A stretch of 64,000 bases of DNA. It comes from Antennarius striatus. Lineage: Eukaryota; Chordata; Actinopteri; Lophiiformes; Antennariidae. The stretch is from assembly GCF_040054535.1 (NCBI RefSeq), contig NC_090797.1:6379001-6443000 (forward strand), read 5' to 3'. Below the pieces are notes generated by a model, which was not told the origin of the DNA, searched no databases, and worked only from the letters and a program-made list of their open reading frames with translations. The position numbers were made by a program, and so were the translations under genes. Each line of letters opens with the position of its first letter. The stretch's first letter is position 1. Positions 41,752 to 52,600 of this stretch are shown in pieces.

Positions 41752-43999
41752 TTTAAGAGAAAATACAAAATTATGAAGAGAAGAATGGGTCAAAAGCTTT
41801 TAGACGTTGAAAGTCTGTTTACCACTAGTTGTGCCTTATGTTGATAAAAATCAACTTCATGAATGTACAATTAACAATGAACTGATTACCGTATACTTAT
41901 GCATGACAGTGATTAAAACATTGATTTAAATAGGAGGACAGTATATTCCAGTATTAATACATGAAGGTTTTCCAGATCCATAGTCAACATACTTCCTTTA
42001 GCAGAAGGCAGACGTATTGATGTATCACAAAAATTGGAAAGTTTTGCTTTTATTTCAAGAAAACCCCAGTTTTATATCGTTGACTTGAATCAAAATTTAT
42101 GCTACATCAGTCCTGTTTCCCTCTTCTTTTTTTAAAAAACTTTTAAAATTACTCTAAATACTATCTACTGTTGGCAATTTATTTCTATTTAGTAATGTAG
42201 GAAAATGAATAGAAAGCTGACAGTCTTGTGGATATTCATAATTGTTTTCTGTAATGTTTTGTTTAGAAAATAAATGTGATAACTTTTTGCCAATGGGTTT
42301 TTTATTTTGGTAATTCTTTGAGAATAGAGGGCAAAAGATTTCAATTGAATTAAATTTCTTAAAATGTGCATGTGACCCAGACTGATTTTTTCTTTTGTTT
42401 TGTTTGGGAGAGCACCCTGCATGAAATTTATCTAAATATGAACACAAGCCATATCTTAGAAATGGAATATAAAGTAGATCATCATCCACATACTTTCAGT
42501 GTGAATTAATTATTTAGTTGTATCTCCAAATATAGTTTTGTTTCAACTTTAGTTCTTCAATACTGAGTTATCACAGACTCACCAATTAATTTTATCAGTC
42601 TCTGCGCTCTCCATCCCAAAAAATTCCACAATTTCAATCCTTCTGAACACCAAAAACTTTCAGGCTGTCTATAACTATTGATATACTCCAAAAACACCTC
42701 TGATATACAGTATGTTGTAAAATGTAATTATTTTTTTCACAAAAAAAAAAGTTATGAACGATTACTATTTTTTGCTTAAAAAAATAGCAAAACAGATACT
42801 GTATTCAATTTTATAATAATAATGATCAGTGGAAACCTAGAGTTTGCATACTGACCTCTGTATAATCTCTAATAACTCAATTTTCACTAACTAGTCATTT
42901 TTAGTCAGACAAAACAAAACCAGAAATTTGAATTAACTGATTAATTTGATAAGTCTAGAATTCACACACCCCGAAATATAGTCCATGTTGCCTTTTTATC
43001 TCACTGGTTATTAATACATCAATGCCTATACAGAGTTACAAATCATTGTACTGAAGTATACTGAGAGAATCATTATGTCAAGGTATATTTTGTGTAAATT
43101 GCTATTCGCTCTTTTGCCTTTTGACAGTGCTTGGCAGAACAAGTGCCTTGGATATAAATCCCAGCTAAAATGGCAGGTGTGGAAGGATGTCGGGCACTCT
43201 CACTGTGTCCTTTCCCCCTCAATCGTCAAAAGGTGTAGAGTTACCGTGAGAGAGAGGGGTGGGCAGGTTGACACAAAATCATGGCCAAATCAAACTGGCC
43301 CATAGAACTAACCTGTAGTTGTAAGTATACTTTCTTTTTGTTTGTTTGTTTGTTTGCTTTGACAATGGACTCTGAAGATCTTTTAGGGTTTTAGTTCATG
43401 TAGATTCTTTTTGATATCACCATCACAACAACCAGTTGGCTTTGCTCTTTTTCTCTGTGACATACATCAGTTCATTCACAGTCATACTCCAACCAGTAGG
43501 GAGGGCAGAGGCCTTCTTCCAAACGTGGACTTCCTCTCAGTGGCACACTAACAGGGGCTCCTCACAGAGGATTCATTGTGTACAAAGGCCTTGTGGATCC
43601 CCTCATACATGAAAGCAACTCATGCCAAAGTCTCACCCCAGGAAATGTACAAATATTTCAGTCTGATTGAGTCACACTCTTAGAAAAATAAATACACTTG
43701 TCAGGGATAAAGGGGTATTTTGCCATTGGAGGACCTTTCCCCTCTCTTCCCCTCTCTGTGTGTAACGTCCGAACATCTATGTGTGTTTTGTGTTTGAGAG
43801 GGTAGTGCATGTGTGTGTACAGCGTGGGGTGGGTGCACTCCAAGTGACCAAAAGCAATCTCCTCCGGTCCAATCGGTCTCAGTGCCTACCCTGACACATA
43901 AGCGGCAGGGCACTCAGGTCTGCCAGAGCGCACAGACCAACACATACACACAGCTACACACTTGTACATTCTCACACACACATTTTTTTTTACACACCC
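41439..43999. other. Keratocan 3' UTR and keratocan-epiphycan intergenic region, no gene seen
   Basis: AT-rich DNA with a (GT)n tract near its start. A possible keratocan polyadenylation hexamer AATAAA lies at 42269-42274, about 830 bases after the stop. No coding exon is recognisable on either strand. Confidence 0.45.
41659..41750. repeat. (GT)n microsatellite in keratocan 3' flank
   Basis: About 45 GT units with one single-base interruption near 41705. Open frames of Cys-Val repeats here are artefacts. It probably lies in the keratocan 3' UTR. Confidence 0.95.
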
Positions 44000-44110
44000 A
44001 CCCTCCCTCTCCAAGGCACCCTGCACGACCTCTCACCATTGGCCGAGTCCCGGAGCCCTCAGCATCTCCATCACGGCTGAAGGGACCATTCGGGAAAGCA
44101 GGAGACAGAG
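44000..44110 (+). other. epyc: Probable non-coding first exon of epiphycan (start approximate)
   Basis: A strong donor (GACAGAG followed by GTAAGC, GT at 44111-44112) ends a GC-richer segment without an ATG. The next acceptor candidate is just before the epiphycan ATG (near 46620). Human epiphycan starts with an untranslated exon. The left boundary is a guess. Confidence 0.4.
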
Positions 44111-45197
44111 GTAAGCGTTCCTGAGGCTATCTATCATGCTGGCTCAATGGATCTCTGGTGCAGGAGATTAGACGGGCAGCAGCCGGACGAGCCCCTCCGA
44201 AAACACTGCTTCTCAGGGTTTGCTGAGGCCACTGGGCTAATTGGTTGGTGGTGCAGCTGCTTTATTTTCTCTCAGGAATTTGCTTTGGGAGCCTTGGGTC
44301 CATTTGGCATTCTCAGTGGTTGTGATAAGTAGGCTGGTAGTTTTTTAAGATGCTGTAGATTCATGTGCGAGTGTTCAACAGGTGTTTTTTGGATAAGCGA
44401 CAACCTTGGTGATATAGCCTTACTTTGCAGTCTTGACAGCTCCAGCATTAGATTCTTTTGATACAATATCCAATAAAGCTAGATGAATTTTCACTTGAGA
44501 GTTTAAAAATTCTTAAATGTTTTTTGTCCATTTATGCTGATGATTTGCAGAAACTTATATCTCTTCATTTTTTAAAATAATTTTTCACTCAGAAAGGAAT
44601 TTTATTTATTTTTTCACCTATATCACTTAGGGCGGTTTTTTTTTTTCTAATCTTCAAAAAATACACCAAGTTGCCATTTTCTGTATGTTGTTGCAAAGGG
44701 ACGTCTGTCAGGTTTGTTTGTGGCTTTCCAAGAAAAAAAAAATAGAATCATTGGATATCAGGAATGCCCTACACGGAGCCAAACATAACACTGAGGTAGT
44801 CCAGAGGCGACGCACATACACAGCTTCCACACACTGCGCGCTGTGATGACCTGCATAAAAGCACACCTCTGTCTTAAGTATAGTCCCTCTTTCAGTGTGA
44901 CCATGTGGATTTCATAGCCTCATGACAAAGTCAATTTCACTAAAGATACTTTCTCAACCGATACCTGTTTCTCAGTAGGCTTCACTCAGTCAGTTTTGGA
45001 CATGTCCAAAAGACAATGGCAGGATTGATTTGGATGACTAGTTTCTCCTTCCAACAAGAGATTAGATTCATAACTTAAATTACTCATGAAGGTGTATTTT
45101 TTGAATCTGTCCTCATTTCAAAAATAGCAGCGGAGGTTTCTTGATGAAAGATACGTGTGTTAAGAACGTGCATCTGTGTGATGATGTGTCTTTCCAA

Positions 45198-45305
<108 letters not shown>

Positions 45306-45446
45306 GAAGCTTTTCCTTGCAGCTGTAACTCACTGCCATCCTGTCCACAAACCTCGGAGGAATTTGGAGTTTGAGTGTTGAGACAGTCAGTGGCTGGGCC
45401 TCATAAAGACCCTCTGTAAAGGGTGAGAGGTCAAGTTAGCTTAGAA

Positions 45447-45448
<2 letters not shown>

Positions 45449-45493
<45 letters not shown>
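45449..45493. repeat. (CT)n microsatellite
   Basis: About 22 uninterrupted CT units. Confidence 0.95.
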
Positions 45494-45494
<1 letters not shown>

Positions 45495-46629
45495 GATTGA
45501 GTCTTATCCTCTTTCCTCATTCTCTCCATGCAACCCTGAGGGCCAGCATCTTGTCCGCGTCTCTCTCCATCTCACACTTTTCAGCTCTTCTTCTCTTCCC
45601 TTGCTCTCCGTTTCTCTGACCCAGCCTTTGGGTCTCTCTTTATGCTTGACACTGTCTATTTCAGATCAGCTGTTAATGTGCCATGATTTTCCCAAGGGAC
45701 ACTTGATTGAAATCTACACCTGATGCCAGTTGTGCTAATAGTAGTCAACATATGCTAATCTCATTAGCACGTGCCCATTGATTCATGCTCATAAACTTAA
45801 TGACCCTCAAAGCTCAGCAGATTTTTGCTGCTGAGGAAAAGAACAAGATTATGAAGAGCAGTTCGCTGGGGCACAGCAGTGCACAGTAGAGCTGCACTTG
45901 GTGAAATTCATACATGCATACCTTAGAAGAAATACAGAAAGTGGTTGTCTTTTTGGTGTGATTAAGGAAAATATTGAAGTGTTAGCCAAAAACACTGGAA
46001 TGCAAATGAAACTTTGTAACAGAGTTTTATTGGAAAACAAGAAACCTCAGATTCATTCTCCTTCGAATACCTTTAAAACAATTACCCACAAATCCTACAA
46101 GCTGAAGGTAGACTGTTTGGAACAGTTCAGCTGTGCAGATGTCAGGATTCTTTAAACCTTTCCAACCTTTGACACTCCATAAGCAAGCACTGACTTGTGC
46201 CAAGATTGCTTCTCTGGAACAGTTAGCTCCCTAATGCAACCAGGTAGAAGGCCATGCATATTGTGATTCCTCAAAGTGTCAGTGCCCCTGTGATTAATTC
46301 GGTGATTTAATAAGATCTAGTCTGTAACATGTGCAATAGTAATAGTATCAAGTATCATGAAGGCATGCACAAGTGAAGTGCACCCATTGTTGTATAATAG
46401 GACAATACCACAACATCTGCAATATTAGTATTTGAAGATCTGAATATTTTCCGGGGTTTTTTTCAACTACACAAGGTAACAAATGACAATAAATAGCTGA
46501 CTATAGTAATGGAAAATTCATTTTGTTACATTAAAATTTTCATGCAAGGACCTGCACTACATCTTTATTGTAAACCTACAAATGCATTTCCCCTTTGACT
46601 TTATCTCTCTGTTCGTGTCAAAGTGGACA

Positions 46630-49600
46630 ATGAGGATGCTCGTGCGCTTCATGCTGGGACTCTTCGTCCTCAAAGCCGTGGTGGCCAGCCCCCGATTTTC
46701 CCGACAAGTGGACTTGGACACATACGACACTGTCAGCTACGATGTGGATCTAGACAATTTAGATTTGGAAAACCAGGATCTCTATGACTATGAAGACGGG
46801 CTGACAATTGACGATCCTCAGGTAAGGCTTCATCGGTCGATCATTAAGCTCAAGAGAAAATATCTGGCCAAAGCAGTTTGTTCTTTGATTGCACAGTTCC
46901 ACCAGTCATACTGATGAAAAGAGTAATGTATTACAATTTTTCACATTTCACCTCCTGAGAATTTGAAGTCAAAACAACGGTTTGTGTTTGGTCATTTGGT
47001 AGTAGTAGTGCCAATTGCTGCTGCTGTTATTGGGGCTTTTTACCCATAGAAATCACCAATAGTCCATCGATAGATTACCTAATCTCATAATTGAAATACA
47101 GTGTAATGTTCATTTTACCAATTTGTCTATGAGGACAGACAAAAAATATTACTGACGCAATACCAACATCATATATTTAAAACACACAGGCTGTCACAAC
47201 TCTTTGATTTCCTTGTTCTCAGTGTCGTCTTATCATTGATTAATTGGCTGGTTTGGAACCAAGGTCATCAGGTCCACAGAAGAGACAGACATCCAGCTGA
47301 TCTCAACTGCTTTCCAGCCTTATTATGACCAACACATTTCTCTTTTCAATCTTAGTTAGCCATGTCTCGGAATCTCAACAAGGCTAAATTCCTCAGAATC
47401 TGGACTGACTTAAATGTGTGTATTCCAGCAACATTTGTGTTTCAATGACAAAAATATTTTTCATTTGCTCGCAAATGAAAAACATCCCTTGGTGTGCAGA
47501 TTACATATTTTGGAACTATAGTAGGTATACATGGCAATTACAGGAAACTCAGATGTGTAATTTTCCCACGGCAAGCCAGCAGAACATAGAGTCTGTTCAT
47601 AAAGCTGTTGCAGGATTGTTTCTCTGTGAGTTTAACTTGCTCTGTCTTGATACTCAATACATGTCAAACATTGTGAAAGAACCTGTGTTAGTTGAGCAAA
47701 ACTGAAGGACTACTGTACCCTTTGGGATTTACTAACTGACTTTCTGCTGAACATAACAGCTAGCAAAAGACAGAGAAAGGAGAGGCAGCAGAGTTATCTA
47801 TTAGATAATGAAGTCCAGAAGATTTGTTAAATCAGCTCAAGCTGAGTGTGATGTGGCAAGTCTGGAGATCACATCAGTATGGTGAGCCTTGGATTCTATG
47901 TTCCCCATTTATTCATGACAAGGACGTAAAGGCAAAGCAAAGGCAAAGCATTCTTTAATTTTCAACAGGCATCATGTGGGCCAGAATTTTAAATAAAACC
48001 TGATGTGGATTGCCTTCATACCATGACTGTTATCTAAGACCAATCCTCAACCAAAAGTAGATTTTGCAGGTATTAGTTGTGGAGTAAAGAGAGATAGTAG
48101 AGAAAACTACATGAGACATTTGTCTTTACTCTTGGGTAATGCCTTTTGTATTAAACATGTATGGATATAGCAAAGCCTGATGCATCAGATTTTGTGGGAA
48201 TCAGGAGCAGGAAGAAGAGAGGCAGAACAATTACCAGAATCTTTCCAGTCCGTATTAAGGACTAGTAGTTCATCTGTAGCACTCATTAGGTAGGACTTGC
48301 ATATTGCAATGATCTGACGTATTTTGCTGACGGCACCATGTAGTGAAAGGGTAGGTCTTCATAGGCTGGGTGCTCAAGAAGAGTGAGGATTAAATGGATT
48401 TTATTCATACAAACATCAGATATCAGGCGAGAAATGAGGCGGTGATGAGCTCCATGCCTCTGGAATGCTGACTCCTAACTTTCCAACATCCGTCTGTTGG
48501 TATTTCTGTTCTTTCTCCTCAGGGCTTATCACTTTTCAGAGGAACGAAGGCTCATCTTCTGTGTTATACAAGCAAATTTCCCTCAGTCTGCTGCATACAA
48601 AAGGACGTCTTGCAAATGCTTTAATCACTGATTTCAGATCCCTTTTAGCATCACCTTAGCTTCACGTTCAGGTTGCTTTTCATTGTTTTGCCTTGACTCC
48701 AGTTTCAGTGAAAAAAGTTGTTTTAGTTAATTACAGCCGGCAATTTAAATGTTTAACTTTATTTACACAAAAGCCAGTGCAAAATAACATTTACAGCTGC
48801 ACATGATATACCCTAACCCAGTCATTAAGACTGTATTGACAAAATTACCTGTAATTCTGTAACTGCTGTCAGCTTTGCTGTTGAATCAGGTCAACATTTC
48901 TCCTATACACCTATACTACTTTATTTGTCCCACTTGGGAATCAGCTAAATGAAAACAATGTACATGTCTCATCCTTATCCACTAATTGGTAAGTTATCAC
49001 AATAGTCTTAAAATAACCAAAAAATACAGGGCATTGCCTGCATCAAATAGACAATCAACACTGCCCTCAAGCATTTGTAACTAACATGAAGCTGGCCAGT
49101 TTGCCTAACTCATCATAGTTGGGAAACACAATCAATGCTCTGTCCAAAGGTCTATTTACAATTTTATATTTTTAAAAAAAAGATGATGCATTGATCTCTG
49201 ATTACGTCTCCCAACTATTGGCGCTGGTCATGAAGACTATTGCTAGTGCATGTAAAAAGAGCAACACAACAGATATGGTCAAACAATTGAAACTTGATTT
49301 GCAGCTCATTTTAATCTGCTAGCGTTCATATGCTTGATGCAGAACTGCATATTCCAAGATAATTTAGCACTCTTCCGATTCCATATTTTTATATCATAAT
49401 GTTGGGAAGATATGTTGCTTAAAAAACAAAAACAGATTCAGTGTTTATTCTGGTAAGTGTAGGTGAATTTCTTTGTAATAATCTGAGCTCATGCTCACTC
49501 TTATTCTAATGAATGACTCAAAACCTGCTACTAGTCTCATAAAGGGGTGGGAGGTGACAAAACCCATGTGACAACAATACAGGAAGTGAAAGTGAGCTGT

Positions 49601-52600
49601 GCCATTTATGAGCCAACTCCAGTAAAAAAACTTTCCAGGATTACTGACACAATACATACTGTTTGTATAATTCTTTTAAAAAATAGAAGTATAAAAGCAA
49701 GGTTTTGGGTTTGAACTGTCAGACTCTTTCTTCATACAGTATCTTGTTGCTGCGAGGTTGCCAACCAGTGGGATGTTATTGTGAGACAGATGACCTTTAT
49801 CAATCTTCTTATTAAGTTGCAGCTAGAAAGTCAACATGCACATTACTATAACTTCTTAAATAGATAAATTTTACTTTCACTTTGACCCGAAAAGCCATGA
49901 CTATGATTTTTCCGCATGTTTTACTGGGCCTTTAAAGCGATTATCCAATGCTCCCCATCTAGTTGTTGGATATTCTGTCGTTTTGTTCATAATGCAGCTG
50001 GTAAAGCAGTGAGAATGTTCCCCTGCTGAATGTATCTACTGATTGCTAGGCTATGTGCTACAGCACAAGCATTGGTGTTGGATGGATGCTTACGTCGAAC
50101 GTCTCTCCCTGTACACTAGACTGTTTTCCCATGCTGTTTCCAGAGCTTTTTTCAGTAGTTTCTGGTTGCCAGTTTTTCACCTCTTCTTTCCCCTTGGGTG
50201 TATATGTTTGCTTAGTGGAAAGAGGGATATGAAAGAGAGAGCTGCAGCAAGCTAACTGCGTGAGACTTTTCAATGGCCTGCCTTGTTTTACTGAAAACTA
50301 TGTCTGCCAAGCTTTAAAATGTGACTTTCAGTGGTGGTCATCTCTGCACTGATGCATTTAATGTCTTTTCATGATTCTTGGTTTCTTACAGTACATTTTG
50401 TATTATAAAGATTGGACTTAATGTGGCTTGTATCTTTTCACATTCATTTCGGATGCTTCTTGGCTCTTTGTCATCTGATAATTGTTGCTAAAATCTGAAA
50501 CCAGTAAAATAAGAATTCTTGCAGCTACCATGTGAGTCTTGGTTCCACAAGGACCATTCCCTTCTAGCAGGCTTGAGTTAGTCTTTGGAATTCATGAACG
50601 TCAATGTTACCTGTGACTGTGTGTGGAGGTTTATTGCCCTCTTCTGGAAAATGGTAGAACTGCACCAATGAAACTTGCAAACATAGAGGCTAACTATAAT
50701 AAATGGTCACATAGTACACCTGATACTAGCACTAGTGTCTGTAACAAACACAGGTGCTGATGTAAGGGATGGAAACACCCCGTTCTTCTGCATGACACAG
50801 CAAGTTCAGTCCCATGCCATGTTCACGTTGGAACAACAAATCCTAATTTATCAATATGATTCTCATTTGCATCCAAGAATTCACTAACCGTACACTTTTC
50901 TTCCATAAAACATAAACATACCATCACTATAGTTAAGAAAGGCATTGGAGGCTGCACCAGGGGCACTCTCTTTCTATCAAATGCCGGACACTAAAGTGAA
51001 CTATTTTCTGTGTGATATATGTTGTTGGACTTATTTTTACATTTTTGACTCAGTGAAATTGTCTTTACCTCAGATAGAGATTGGAACACTGGCCCCACCT
51101 GACTATAACTATCCTGTACCTGAGGCCACGTTGGAAGAACAAATACAAGAGGAGGAAGAAGAGGAAGAGATGCCTTTGACACCCCAGCTCGCCCCTCAGG
51201 GTTCAGGGGGATCTGGGGTTCTCATGGGCCCAGACACACAGAAAGGTCTGAAAAAGCACAAACCTTTGATCAACCCAAGAGTCACATGACGGTCAACGAT
51301 GACCTGGTTTTAGTGAGGGTCTTACTCTCGTGGAGTAAAGGCAGCACCCATTATGAGAAAACCATCCAAAGCCAAGATAGACTATTACACTCTCTAACAT
51401 CATCTTCTGCATCTTTAATAGTCACCTGTCCATGTGCATGTCTTCCATTTAACTAGCTGATAATGGTTAAATGTGTGCTGTTAATCATCATGTCCAACTA
51501 ATCATAACTGTGAGCTCCAGATCTGACTGATCCATTTCACTTTGTCTGTTTATTAATACCTAATCTTGTCTCTAACAAGAGGTGGAGCTGCGTCTGACGC
51601 CCATTGATATCCTCCATGTGTCTGGAGATTTTGAGGGATCCATGGGGTCTGGGGCTTCTGGAGAATCTGGGTCTGGAGGTTCTGGGACTTCTGGAGATAT
51701 TGTCCTGGTATCTGGAGATTCTGAGGAGCTCCTCAGCTCTGGGGAATCAGGGGAATTCTTGGTATCTGGGGATATCTTGATATCTGGGGATGTAGTGATA
51801 TCTGGGGATGTCTTGATATCTGGAGATCTCTCAGGATCTGGGGATATAGTAGGAATCCCCTCCGGGGACTTTGGCTCTGGAGAGTCTGGGGATGAGTCTG
51901 GTGCTGAGCTCTCAGGAGATCTCTTGATCCCGGGGGTTTCTGGAAGCTCTGGGGAAGTTTCTGGGGATTCTGATGAGTCCAGGATAATATTGATATCTGG
52001 AGGTTAGTACCTTTAAAGACCAGAGGCCTGCCATAATTATCTGATCTGTTTATGTGTGATTCATGCTCATTCATTATCTTAAATTCCATTTAACTATGTT
52101 AAATGTTGATTTGTTTGCTTATAATCTCACTTATTTGTTCCACCATGTGTTTTTGTTTCCGTGTCATGCTCTCTTAACATTTGTCTTCATCTAAAATGTG
52201 AGATTGATTGGTTAATAGTTTGATTGATTGTCTTTCTCACCCTCTTTAATCTCACGTCTCCTAACCCCAACACTTGGCTCTAACAAGAGGAGGAGCTGCC
52301 CCTCATTCCCGAGACTATCCCCAGCGAGGCATCAGGTGCTTCTGGGGGATTCTCAGGAGCTTCAGGAACCTCAGGGGCCTCTGGGGATCCCGAAACATCT
52401 GGAGAGCCAGAGTTCTCTGGAGATTCTGGTGTCTCTGTTTCTGGAGATGTAGAGGTCCCTGAGGTAACTCTGGTCCCTGACACTGATAAAGGTCAGTATC
52501 TAAACTGGATTTGTGTGAAATATGTTAAATTAAGGTTACAAATTAAAGTTCTAGTTGTATCAGGGGAAGAAAACACCATCATACGCATATATCCTTTCAA

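Noticed and set aside
41571-41756. Cys-Val repeat open frame, and similar frames at 45141-45374
   Set aside because: Translation of (GT)n microsatellites.
46582-46629. Upstream in-frame Met for epiphycan
   Set aside because: The Met at 46630 starts a proper signal peptide; the upstream stretch contains a likely acceptor (TCAAAG near 46623) and is probably not in the mRNA.
50945-51073. Met-led N-terminal segment before the second epiphycan coding exon
   Set aside because: It is intronic. CCTCAG at 51073 is the acceptor, and the phase 0 join with 46821 restores the epiphycan sequence.
51733-52089. 118-aa Pro/Gln/Ser-rich frame on the minus strand opposite the Ser-Gly exon
   Set aside because: Antisense shadow of the repetitive coding exon with no independent support.
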